From: Drosophila pseudoobscura
Lineage: Eukaryota > Arthropoda > Insecta > Diptera > Drosophilidae
NCBI RefSeq assembly: GCF_009870125.1
Contig: NC_046680.1
Span: forward strand, 22,711,501-22,775,500
DNA length: 64,000 bases
Direction: 5' to 3'
Below are positions 1 through 10,400 of the stretch, in pieces. Both the position numbers and the translations under genes were made by a program. Each line of letters starts with the position of its first letter. The stretch's first letter is position 1. Under the pieces are notes generated by a model, which saw only the letters and a program-made list of their open reading frames with translations, was not told where the DNA came from and did no database searches.

Positions 1-632
1 CTGATTCTTTCCGCCGAAACATGTTTATGGTTGGATCGCGCTGTGATGTGGGTGTCTGGCAGGTGATTCTCCGTGGCAGTGCCCATACGACCAGTAATGT
101 GGTACACTCGCACTGGCCGGTTCTTCTGTATGCGACTCGATTGCCGCAGTCCCTTGTTGATGCCAAAAACTAATGAATAGCATGGCGATTATTAGATTGC
201 TTTACTTTGGTTCTTATGAAAGTGAATAATTTACGCAAAACACCGCTTGTGTGTTGTCCCAGACTAGCCACTGCGGCACAGCGTATATCTTCCGGCATGT
301 AGCGAGGTCCAGTGGACAGCACATCGTCAGAGAGATCCGTGCTCGTGGCTATATTGTGGAGGACACTGTCGGCGGCGGTACCCGTGCCCAGCAGCGGTCT
401 GTTTTCCGGAAGCCTGCGTGGATCCCGCTGCTTCAGTTCGTTGAGACCTTAAGGACAATAGGAAATGTTATGTTAGGAATATTTAAAGATTGCTCCACTA
501 ACCCTTGCAAATGTTGCTGAGAACGGCACTGCGCACGTGTCCCACTTTCATGCCGGCGGGTTTGTATACATTTAAAACGCCATTTAAGTGCCTAAAAACT
601 GTCGTGGCATCGTAGACTTTTGTGAGAGCCAT
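1..632 (-). CDS. TRUB2: TRUB2-like mitochondrial pseudouridine synthase, 5' part
   Basis: Partial gene running off the left edge. Exons read on the minus strand are 632-503, 447-235 and 169-1, with 55 and 65 base introns (GTTAGT and GTAAAT donors, AG acceptors) and matching phases. The ATG at 632 gives MALTKVYDATTVFRHLNGVL followed by VYKPAGMKVGH. That is the TruB-family Y-K-P motif, and a TSGVLLFGINKGLR block and a GRMGTATEN block follow. This order matches vertebrate TRUB2, a mitochondrial mRNA/rRNA pseudouridine synthase homologue; I recall the fly gene as CG7849. In the family the catalytic Asp follows a Leu just before the A/T-S-G-V-L block; here the segment reads ASLGQHTSGVL, with Gly in that place. 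The protein may therefore be catalytically altered. Identity is well supported; function is inferred. Confidence 0.85.
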
Positions 633-689
633 GCGTTCAAATTACATAAAACAAATTCACATTGTTTATTTTCAAATGCAGCAGCTGTT

Positions 690-775
690 TTAAGTCGATC
701 TATTTTTCAGCACTGGTCGAAAAATAAATCGATTCATCGCACAATTTACCAACCATCGATACCATCTGTGGTTTT
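690..775 (-). promoter_or_regulatory. Promoter region of the TRUB2-like gene, copy A
   Basis: Lies 60-140 bases upstream of the TRUB2-like start codon. It contains ACCATCGATACC, a half-match to the TATCGATA DRE motif, plus AAATCGATTCATCG. The stretch resembles 3590-3695 in the same orientation: shared CAGCACT, ATCGCACAATT and AACCATCGATA. Confidence 0.5.
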
Positions 776-829
776 GCCACCCTGGTTTTTGGTCTGATTC
801 ACGGTTTTCCTTACAATTAAGAGGCCGGT

Positions 830-1734
830 TTTTTTCTTCGCGCCCGACGAAGCGGACCCGGGCGCCGACAATTTAGAAGAAATGGTTTGTGGCAGTTTTA
901 AACTTTCATTCCATGTGTCCCAGTAAGTAGGTCGGTTGCCTGTGAAAGATATGGAGATAGAGCTGTTCTGTACCATCGGATACCGGATAAATTTATATTT
1001 ATATATATATATATGTATATATCATTCGAATTAAATGCCTTGCAGATCATTCTATGGGATTGGCCCCAAGGGATCGACCAAACGTCGCATCGAGGAAGAA
1101 ACACAATCAAAAATTTACTTTTCACGTCAGCACGAGGAGTCTTCAAATGTGACCTAGGCCAAGGTGCGCAATCAGGTGTGTGCTGCGTTGCGCCAGATAC
1201 GCTCCCTTGTTGGCACCATTCGCAGGAATATCCCAACACATTTGCTGGTTGTTCCATTGAACTTTGGCGAAGTTCAGAATCGCGTTTTGGGAACTTAAGG
1301 TAATAACGAATGGATAGGACACCAGGTCAGCCATTTATTGTGTATTTACTCCCCAGAAAAGCATTTTGGAGGCTCAGCTTCAGGGCATCGATGATGACCT
1401 CTTCATATATAACCAAATAACATTGGGTTCCTATGTGCTGCTGCGAATCCTGTCGCTCCAAGCTCCGCCCGTGTTGGGTACGGCTGCATTGAGGCTCCTG
1501 AGTTGCAGAGGTTCGTTTCCAAGCAACTCCTTTCCGCATCGGCTAAAAAGCTGCATATGGTAGTGCTGAAAAATCACTATCGCATGCCCCTTCAATGCCC
1601 GCGAGATACTTAAGCGATTTGGGGACTTTGACTTCGGAGCAGTCCAGTGTGGCACCGTGCACTTATGTGATTTGGCACTGACTGACAGTCGGGCTGACAC
1701 TTTCTACGCGATCAGCGGAAGTCTGAAATTCTAG
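830..1734 (+). pseudogene. ASCC1-like (KH + 2H phosphoesterase) pseudogene
   Basis: Broken copy of an activating-signal-cointegrator-1 subunit 1 (ASCC1) gene. Reading across frames gives three blocks. Bases 847-922 end in GSFKLSFHVS before a GTAAGT donor. Bases 1046-1299 carry GPKGSTKRRIEEETQSKIYF, with the KH GxxG as GPKG, then the block ending PLNFGEVQNRV. Bases 1357-1734 carry EAQLQGIDDDLFI, KKLHMVVLKNHYR and FGDFDFGAVQCGT, ending DTFYAISGSLKF and TAG. Introns at 923-1045 and 1300-1356 are still present, so it is a DNA-level copy and not a retrocopy. Several frameshifts and stops interrupt it. The first H-x-T of the 2H fold is lost and the second reads HMV. No intact copy is in this window. 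The call is firm as a remnant; transcription is unknown. Confidence 0.8.
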
Positions 1735-1879
1735 CAAGCTTCCCCCTGTAATGTGTATTCTTTGATATCTAATGATATTCTTTGTCGATAACACCAATCA
1801 CCAATCAGCACTTTTGAATCGAATGCGAGACGAAGAAACAAAGCATATCTACTATGTATGATTATCATTTTAGTTTCGC

Positions 1880-2110
1880 CATTCCCGCTCGTGCCGAAAT
1901 GCATAAGCAATGAGTGGTGTGGGGTACAGACCCAGGTGAATTGTTTCGAGGCAAGCACATAAATGATAAAAATTGCTAGCCACTCGCTGAACTTCATTTT
2001 GAGCTCTTTCAAAACGATTTACTTTTTCTTCAGTTTTACTTTTTCCCTGATAAGGTCCGATTAGACAAGCTCCATCAACATCAGAACCTCAGGACCCAAG
2101 GCCAATCGGA
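1880..2110. repeat. Diverged duplicate block, copy 1
   Basis: Shares the order GGCAAGCACAT, TGAGCTCTTT, AAAACG, ATTTACTTT, CCCTGATAAGGTCCGAT and AGACA with 3280-3440, with substitutions and a small insertion. The two copies are in direct orientation about 1.35 kb apart. The rest of 1735-2418 shows no gene I can support. A 93-codon minus-strand frame across this block starts MKELKMKFSEW, but it has no family resemblance and is not kept in copy 2. Confidence 0.6.
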
Positions 2111-2418
2111 TTGCCGCCGGCGGTATCAGGGATAATGTTGTGCGACAAACACAAAAATATGTATCATATTGTATATTTCTATATATTATACGTACTTATT
2201 GTTTCAGTTGTACTGTATTGGGCATGACATACATATATGTATGTTGTTTGATGTACAGTTTAGTTCTCTATTTCGAATCGGAAATGTTATAGGCAGATCC
2301 TGGAATTTTGAAATAAGCTTTATTAGATTGCTGTATATTGAGTGCATGACTGTTGGTTAGGATACAGGGTGATATACATGTTACACCTATCCTATCCGCT
2401 TGGGAATGAGCTTCTCGA

Positions 2419-3099
2419 TCAGGCTCGCAGCTGTAGTACAGGGTGTTCTTGTTGTGGTATAGGGTGTTGTGCCGCAGGTTGTTGTTGTAGTACAGGGTGT
2501 TGTTGTTGTGGTATAGGGTGTTGTGCTGCAGGTTGTTGTTGTAGTACAGGGTGTTGTTGTTGTGGTATAGGGTGTTGTGCCGCAGGTTGTTGTTGTAGTA
2601 CAGGGTGCTGTTGTTGTGCCGCAGGTTGTTGTTGTAGTACAGGGTGTTGTTGTTGTGGTATAGGGTGTTGTGCTGCAGGTTGTTGTTGTAGTACAGGGTG
2701 TTGTTGTTGTGGTATAGGGTGTTGTAGTACAGGGTTTTGTTGTGGTATATGGTGTTGTGCCGCAGGTTGTTGTTGTAGTACAGGGTGCTGTTGTTGTGGT
2801 ATAGGGTGTTGTGCTGCAGGTTGTTGTTGTAGGAAAGGATGTTGTTCTTGTAGTACAGGGTGTTGTGTTACAGGCTGTTGTTGGTGTGGTACAGGTTGTT
2901 GTAAAACAGGTTGTTGATGTTGCTATAGCGGGAGCATTGTTGTAGTGGAGGTTGTGGATGTCGGAGGTGGTGGCTGGAGCGTGGTGGTGCTGTGTGACTC
3001 TTCGGGTGCTGCAGGCGGCTGAGCGATCCTGTGCGAGGCTGCGATTCCTGTCACAAGGGCCAGCAGAAGAAGGCTTGCTATAAATGGAAGCGGTTGAGT
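2419..3099 (-). pseudogene. Secreted Gln/Pro-rich repeat protein, interrupted by one TAG
   Basis: On the minus strand one frame stays open from a splice acceptor (CCTTAG, exon from 3099) to TGA at 2419-2421, except for a single TAG at 2925-2923. It begins with a hydrophobic segment, PFIASLLLALVTGIAA, which looks like the core of a signal peptide. A Pro/Thr-rich linker (PAAPEES, LQPPPPTSTTSTTT) follows, then after the TAG about eight units of an 18-residue repeat such as QQQPAAQHPIPQQQHPVL. No first exon or ATG could be placed with confidence upstream. The Cys-rich plus-strand frame and the Thr-rich minus-strand frame over the same bases look like by-products of the repeat. I call it a pseudogene because of the TAG. 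Stop readthrough (TAG followed by CAA) or a base error are alternatives. No family recognised. Confidence 0.45.
2441..2890. repeat. 54-base minisatellite
   Basis: About eight tandem copies of a 54-base unit. Each is built from two similar 21-base halves, one containing TAGTACAGGG and one containing GGTATAGGG, plus a 12-base piece ending GCTGCA or GCCGCA. One copy is shortened to 39 bases and one is expanded. All variants keep a length divisible by three, so three frames stay open across the array. Confidence 0.9.
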
Positions 3100-3279
3100 C
3101 TAAGGACCTACTTGCATCTCCCACTGCGACATTTCATTTCATTTCAAATTTCAGGCACCTCGAAAAAGGACCAATAACTGCAGATGGTTACTTCCTGCTT
3201 CGCTTCGCTTCGATTCGAAGCTGTTACGAGTTCCCTGTCTCAGCGTTCTTTTATTCAGGCCCTGCTGAATCGGATTCCG

Positions 3280-3440
3280 TGACAGGGTCGGGGCAAGCAC
3301 ATGATATAAAATATATATTATTGATATTGATTGCTTACCAATCGACTTCACTTTGAGCTCTTTGAAAACGGATTTACTTTGTCCCTGATAAGGTCCGATA
3401 AGACATGGTCCACCAACATTATACTCACCGCCAAGCTTCT
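3280..3440. repeat. Diverged duplicate block, copy 2
   Basis: Second member of the pair described at 1880-2110. On the minus strand it lies inside a 120-codon open frame that contains GGPCLIGPYQGQSKSVF. The corresponding frame is broken in copy 1, so I do not call a gene. Confidence 0.55.
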
Positions 3441-3589
3441 TCTGGTCCAGAGGATCTACTCGACAATATTGCCATCGTCCGGTCCGTGTCCTAGAGGGAT
3501 TGTGATGCGGCATGGTAGCCGTGATTCAAATGTTTTGGCGTTCCGGTCAATAATTAAAAATTTTATCGGTAAATACCGATTAGCTTAAT

Positions 3590-3695
3590 CGTTTTGCAGC
3601 ACTAGTGTTTAGGGCTGTCGAAAATGTCGACTCGAAATTGCACGGAATAAACCATCGATGTATCGCACAATTCGAAAACCATCGATATTTTATAC
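3590..3695 (+). promoter_or_regulatory. Promoter region of the WDR74-like gene, copy B
   Basis: Contains AACCATCGATATTTTATA (DRE-like core plus an A/T-rich stretch) and ACCATCGATGTATCGC. It lies about 80-180 bases before the start codon at 3772 and resembles the stretch at 690-775. Confidence 0.5.
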
Positions 3696-3771
3696 CCGCA
3701 CGTGCATTTGTTTTGTGTTGAGATTTTGTAATTTAATTGGCAAAGTAAGCTAAAAACAATTATTTATTAAG

Positions 3772-5132
3772 ATGAAGTGGACCACGGCCAATCTTAAGCA
3801 CCCCAATTATACAGCACAACATGAAATTTACGTGGGAACACACACGGGATCTTTCAAACGTAAGTCACAAAATTTGGTGTTTCGACAATGATTGAATTGA
3901 TTATAAACGATTCTTGTAGACCTTCTGCCGGCCTCGGAGAAAACCCCACACGGACAGAGAAACATCAGTGATCTTAAGGACTTGGACAAGGAATCGCGGG
4001 TCACTTCTCTGGCTTTTGGCAACGAGTCGCGAACAGAAATTCTGCTTGGCCGAGGTAAAAACATCGCCGAGTTGCATTCCATTGGGGAAGGAGGGTTCTC
4101 CGCGCGACATGTGAGTTTCAGCGCAGCTCCCATTGTTGGCCTGGCTCGCTTCAACGAAAAACTGATTGCCGGCATTGGGAATGGGGAGCTGCAAAGCCTG
4201 GAGCTAGACCCCGAAGAAGAAACGGCACCTGTTGTTATCTCCACTGGTACCCAAATGGATCACCTACGTCAGTGCACACAGGCCAGGAACATTGTGGCCA
4301 CTGGTGGCAAGGAGCGACAAAATAATCTGAAAGTCTACGACCTGAGCGCTGACGGCAAGCAGATTTTTACTTCGAAGAACTTGCCAAATGATTATCTGCA
4401 GCTGGAGGTCCCTGTTTGGGACAGTGACATTGGCTTTGTGGACGGTCCCAGTGTTTTGGCGACATGCTCCCGACACGGATATGTTCGCCTCTACGACACC
4501 CGCAAGCAGCGCCGTCCCGTCTCCTGCTTTGCCAGCGAGGAGCACGGAATGAGCTTCGCGACTCTGGTGGCACAAGGAAACTACATCTACACGGGTACAA
4601 CAATGGGCGCCCTGAAGGCCTTCGACATTCGACGCATGAAAACTCATGTGCACACGTACAAGGGATTCACGGGTGGCATAAGCGACCTGCATTTGGATCC
4701 CACTGGACGGTTCTTGAGCTCTGCCAGCTTAGATCGTTATGTGCGCATCCACGACGCCGACTCTACAGTGCTGCTCTATCAATGCTATGTTAAATCGAAG
4801 GCTACCAAGATCCTCATCCGCCAACTAAAGGAGGAAAAACCAGAGGCTGATGCTGAAGAAGAGGAGGAGGAAATTGATAATATAGTGCCACAGAAGCCTA
4901 GTATCAAGACAGCCCCTGTGGACGATGAATACGAGTATATGTTTGATCAGATGCCAACTGTGGGGTGAGTACATTTATTTGAATATCTTTGATGTCACCT
5001 ACTAATCTCCCCAACAGCGACAGCGAAGACGAATCTGGAGAACAAGTTGAAGCGACTGTTAAGGTGGAAAAGGCCAAGCAAAAGCGCAAGGGACCGAACC
5101 AGTCGCAGAAGACGAAAAAGAAGAAAGTTTAA
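3772..5132 (+). CDS. WDR74: WDR74/Nsa1-like WD40 ribosome-biogenesis protein
   Basis: Three exons: 3772-3859, 3920-4964 and 5018-5132. They join in frame to 415 residues, using GTAAGT and GTGAGT donors. The start MKWTTANLKHPNY leads into a first blade, EIYVGTHTGSFK. Family signatures include VATGGKERQNNLKVYDL and NLPNDYLQLEVPVWDSDIGF, then YVRLYDTRKQRRPV and LSSASLDRYVRIHD. An acidic stretch (residues about 355-370) and a Lys-rich end (KKKKV) suit a nucleolar protein. WDR74 and yeast Nsa1 act in 60S subunit maturation. I recall the fly gene as CG7845. The promoter has a DRE-like core. The 3' end converges on the channel gene: only 79 bases separate the two stop codons. Confidence 0.92.
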
Positions 5133-5211
5133 ATTATCCATTTACTTATTAATTTTTAGATCCAAGTTTTATATTAAAACGTATTAATATGTATGGACGA
5201 TGCAGTTGGGT

Positions 5212-7397
5212 CTATTGCCACGCCTTCCTTGGCAACTGCGCCTTCTGAAGCTGATAGTTGATGTACAAGCGATATATGCAGTAGTAGAAGAACTCAATAA
5301 TGGAAATCATGCTCAGGCCCAGGCAGAGATTGAAAATGCCCCCAAGATCAGCTGAAATAGATGAGAGTTTAGTTAGATCTAGTTAACTTACACTACAGAG
5401 CACTTACAGAGAAGACCGATCCAAGACATGACCGTCACCTTTCGAATGACCGGAACGACCTGCTTGGCCAGATAGACACGCAGCACAAAGCTATCGCTGT
5501 TGAGCAGCTCACGAGAGCTTTAAGAGGAGTCAAATATGAATTTTTTAAACTGACTTCATAAAATGTTTCTACTAAGAAGGCACGTACTAGTAGCGGCTCA
5601 CTGAGAACTGGTGTTGATTGAGGTCCGTCTTGTAGGACAGCGTGGAGTAGGTTACATCGTAGCAATTGGGCAGACACTGGTCGCATCGCACACTCTTAAA
5701 GTTGTCTGCGAAAGGTAAAGTTAAGTTAAGGGGGAACCTTTCGTTTTTTTTTTAAATTTGCATATCATATCGGAGGGAGCGCTTTAGGGGTTTATTAACG
5801 TGCAAATGAGCTCCCAAGCGATTTGTGGGCGCATCCTAGTCATGGCGTATAATGCAGACACTCGGGCACGTGAGTATCCTGAATATTTAATATAAATTAT
5901 GAAACATGAGCGAGCACAAGAGACGACAACAGAGCACCCACACAATACGCCACAGTCACCGCATCAGGAGCAGCAGCAGTAGAAGCAACAGCAGCAGCAT
6001 GGAAAATACATGAAAAGTACAGCAGCCAAGGGCGAAGGCGACAACGTGATAAAGGCTGCCGGAAGGGGAGTACGTGAACCTTGTCAGGCCCTGAAGGATG
6101 CGCGTGGGCAGAACCAGAAGTGACAGTAAGCCCGAATGAGGCATGGGATGCTCCGTGGGAAGAGGAACTCACCATAGTTGGCCGAGTAGCAGAATGTATC
6201 ATTTAGATTGCACTCCTTGAACTGGTTGCCGACGATGGGGAGGAGATACGGATGACAGCCGCACTTCGCGACAATGGCCTCCGTCTGGCAGGAGAGCAGG
6301 CAGGCGGCCTGCCGGTAGTTTCGGAGCCTTAAGTCGTCCGAGATGAGGCAGTCCCGCTTTCGTTCCGACAGCTCCAGTACCTCCGCCGAAGAGCTCTGTA
6401 CGGTGGGCGAGACTTCAAGAAAGCTCTCAGATCGGGCGGTGATTGTCACAGAGGAGGCCGACTCGGTGACATAGTCCATGGGATGGTGGACAAGGACTAT
6501 AAGACCCGTGTTGAGATTGCGCTCAGAGCCCTCAGCGCCGACAAAGGTGAGACCCCCATCCATGCCAAAGATGTTGGCCGAAAAGGGCACATAGCTGGAG
6601 TTGCGCGGATTATAGTTGAAGGAGCAGCACGGGCCCAAATATGCCGTCGTCGGTATGAAGGAGAGATACTCGTGGCTCTGGTTGCATGGGAACTCAGTGT
6701 GGCCCCAGAAGCATCTCTTTACATAGTCCGAGCAACCCGGACTGACGGCCATGGCTGCCTCCCAGACGCTCACGTTGTTTATCCGAAGCACCGCATCGGT
6801 GACTTTGTAACTCTCGTGGGCCGGCGGCTCGAAGCTCTGGTCCGTGAAAGCGTTAAGGAACTCGAACCCTGCTGCCACATCAGTCATCTCGTACTCTGGG
6901 GGAATATTACTGTGAAATGGAGTTACCTTAGAGGGTACTCAAAAGGGTTTTTTAATTTCTCACAGGGTCTTGACGTAGCGTTCCACACGCTCAGTGTTGA
7001 CCACCTTGGGACTGCAGATGGTGACGCCGGGAAAGGCCACGTCCGTGATGGAGAGATCGTTTGAGATGGTGTTCAAAATGGGATACGAATAGAACTTCAG
7101 CCAGAGTAGAAGGGTCAGGTAGATACTCAGCAGGAGCAACTGCAGCAGCACCGAGGACCAAATGAATCTGAAATCTGCCCTGTGCACTGGGAGGAAGGAT
7201 GGGAGTGGAATTCTAACTCACCTGGACAATCCGTGGGTGCGCTGACGTCGCAGCAGCCACATTCCGCTTACCTTCGTCCGCTCCGTGTACTCCCAGAAGG
7301 TGCTGGCGATGGCTGACCTCAGGGGGCCCAGGCGCCGCCTCCTTTCCAAGACTCTCTTGCCAGGTGCTGGTGCTGGCCACTTGCCGGCGTCCTTCAT
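5212..7397 (-). CDS. Pickpocket-family DEG/ENaC sodium channel subunit
   Basis: Six exons on the minus strand: 7397-7222, 7167-6964, 6909-6173, 5705-5588, 5517-5408 and 5351-5212. They join in frame to 494 residues. The N-terminus carries the gating His-Gly (THGLSR) just before membrane segment 1 (FIWSSVLLQLLLLSIYL). Next comes DVAFPGVTICSP, the family's post-TM1 block. The long extracellular part is Cys-rich, with CLLSCQTEAIVAKCGCHPYL and RCDQCLPNCYDVTY. Membrane segment 2 contains DLGGIFNLCLGLSMISIIEF, with the G-x-S selectivity filter as GLS. The protein ends RKAWQ. Such subunits form trimeric amiloride-type sodium channels used in chemo- or mechanosensation, osmosensing and tracheal liquid clearance. 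I cannot say which ppk it is. All six exons fit the family, so I see no damage. Confidence 0.9.
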
Positions 7398-7411
7398 GTC
7401 ACAGTTGGTTG

Positions 7412-7443
7412 CAACTGGCGCTCCTGGATCATGCTTATATACG
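7412..7443 (-). promoter_or_regulatory. TATA promoter of the pickpocket gene
   Basis: On the minus strand GTATATAAG lies at 7443-7435. About 25 bases on, GCCAGTTGC at 7418-7410 contains an initiator-like CAGTT. This puts transcription start some 15 bases before the ATG and supports the chosen start codon. Confidence 0.6.
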
Positions 7444-10400
7444 CTAGTAACCTCCGCCTAATGACAGTAAGTTGTGGTCCTAATTATGGGTTGATAGACT
7501 CGTTAATTGTTCCGACCCGAGAAAGTTTGCCACTTGTTTGACATTAGTGATAATTTAAAGGATTGACTCCATAAAGTACTCCCATCGAGGAAATCGATAC
7601 ACTATGTTTTTGGTCTAAGTGCCATTATAATGAAAATCACGACATTAGCCACACATACATAGCCACAAACACCGAACAAGCCGCCAAAGTTTCCTTTAAA
7701 TTCTCACACATGAAGCTCTGGCCCGGACAAATCCAGTCCGTTCCGTGCGAAGCAAAACTTTGCGTTGGCCCTTCATATATCTTGACTTGAGAAACTATGC
7801 AGCATCCGAGCATCTGAGCATCTGAGCATTCGAGCATCTTGTGCGACTATCGACTTGACTCGACTCGACTGTTTGTCGGCACGTTCTCCTTCTACGCCCC
7901 AGGTCACAAAGTTTCTGTGTTCAAATCTTCTGCATCTAGCTTTTAAGCTGGGACAATAAAATTCAAAACTTTTGTCCCCCCTGTAGCAGACCCGTGGCTT
8001 TGAAGACGGAGTTGGAGCAGAGCAGGGGTCGGGATTGGGCGGCATTCAATTCAATGGAATTTTTGTGTAAATTGCAGCTGAATGTTGGAAAGGGAATGTG
8101 GGTCCGTTCGGAATTAGTTGTTGACTTTATCGAATGCTGTTTCGTTCCATTCATTGTTGTGCTTGTTTGAGCAGCCCTGAGTGAATTTTAATTAGTAGCC
8201 AGTCAGTTCCTGTCCCGCCTCCTCGAGCTAATTGTTTTCCATGGTAATGGAAGAAAAATGCGCTCCAGTTCGCTATGAAAATTCAACGAGTAAGTAAAAG
8301 GAAAAATGTATTTCGAGTATGAGAACTAGAGTCAAGGGAAGACAAGCTAAACTTTTAATTCCGTTTTAGCAAATAAAAGTTCGGCTAGGTAAATGAACAG
8401 ATACCGCAACCAGGAGACAAACTTTGAAACAAGTTCTTATCGCGACCACGCTCTCCCCATAACCAAGGGTACGGATTGAAGATAGGCAATCGCCTCCTAA
8501 TAATCTGCCGACATGTGGAGCAATTTGTGAAGCTCTGCTGAAACGTGAGCTCCTGATAGAAATACACATAGCCTCACGAATACTGTCATAGCCAGACCCC
8601 AGACCCCAGACCAAAGACCTTGCTGGAAATTATAAATTCGTTGCGCAAATTTCCTCTGACGGTGGACCCACCTTTTTTTAAAGTTTTTTCAAAAGCGCCA
8701 AAAAATAATTTGGCTCTAAAAGTTAGCTACCTCCCCGTCGAAAATTGAGCGCCTGAGCTTTGACAGCAGAGCCATTAAATCGGAGCAAGGAGCACGGAGC
8801 ACAGGGAGCGTTTAATATCGGAACAAAGTTTCTTCTGCTTCTGACTTTGTCGAAAGAATTAAATTGGCCGGTTTTCGGGCACTAGAACTGTATGCAGAGC
8901 AGCTCAGCCAGAGATTCCATTATAGATATTGGGCATCACTCCTCTCATCTCGTGTTTGATCGGCATTAGTTGAACAAAATGTGTCCTGGGGCCACTCAAT
9001 CGCACTCCAAAGGCTCTTAGATCATCTCCCTAATGATAAGCCAACAGCCAGACCCAACACGAACAGCAAGGACAAATCAATCAAATCGAACCGTCTTTGT
9101 CGGTTTGCCGGCCCAAAGCTTTGTTTGGACAACACTTGTCTTCTGGTTGTAAAATAGCGCCGCATGTATTTGCATTCACATCGAATGCTGAAAGCCACAA
9201 CGAGCCTTATTACGATCCGAATACAATACAATGAGAAGTGCCCCCATAATCGTAAAGAAGCAAGCCATTCAGCCATTCGCTGCAAGTGGTTTCCTTTGGG
9301 GTACAGCAATTTGTATCTTGGCCAGTTGCCACCGTACCCCCTTGCCCAGCGTCGGGGGCGTGGGTGAAACAAAGGACGAAGACGGAGACAAGGATATGGC
9401 CACAGCCCGTCGGAAGTGTTGTGCACTGCATGTGAGCCACGGGCATCCGCCTCCGACAGACTGGCTCTAAGGAGTAGAAATCGAATCGGAAGACGACTCC
9501 GGGTCGAGTCAGCGTTTATGGTAACGATGGTAACGACGCAGCAAAGACCACAGTAGCCGCTGAATCAGTGCTCCATCTCGTATAATAGTCGATAAGAATC
9601 GGTATGGGAATGGGGATGGGGCAGTGCAATCACATTGATCGGAGATTGATGTACCACAAGTAGTTGCCCCCATTTTGCGGCACTCAAAATTTAAAATCTG
9701 CGAGCACGCCCTGACCATGAATCCCCCCTGCCAAGTGGGGCGTTCCAGAGTTCCATGCTTGCGTGGCATGGGGTGAGTAGGCGGGAGAGCTTTGCCAGTT
9801 TGGAATCAATTTAGCGGAATGTAGCCAGATGTACGGGCCTCAAGCTACACTGTTTACGCTCCAATGTCTGTCCGTGGGCAGACCTTGAGAACTTGTGCCA
9901 TTTTTTTTGGTAGCCTCGAGTCGCTATAAAGTGTTCCGTTTTACATGTGCCGGGCACTTTGCATTTGTTGGCCCAATTGATTTTTAATGGCTCTATGCTC
10001 CTCCGACTCTGACTCCGACAGAAATAACAAACACAAATTCGATTGCCTAACGGAAAGTTCGTGGGTCGCAAAATATTGAAATGACTTTCGGGGCCGCGCG
10101 GTGGGGGGTGATAAAAAAGCCCATCACGATGGCGTCCCATATGCCACCCACTCAGGCCCAGTCGGGGAAGGGTCGGGAGTACAATCCGCCTGGGAGACGC
10201 CGCTTCTTGCGAAGCTTCCTGCAAATCCCATCAGCAGCAAACAAGAAGGCAAACAGTGCATAAGGAAGATGCCAGGTGCCAGGTGCCGGTGCCGGGTGCC
10301 CGGTCCTGACTAATTGCGTTTCATTTGATTTCCGATTACGCACCGCGTAAGTAGGCCGTGCACAGTGGGTCGCAAAAGTAAATTTATGCTTCTCCTTTGT

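Noticed and set aside
1731-2012. 93-codon minus-strand frame starting MKELKMKFSEW
   Set aside because: Overlaps the end of the ASCC1-like pseudogene and a diverged duplicate whose other copy does not keep the frame.
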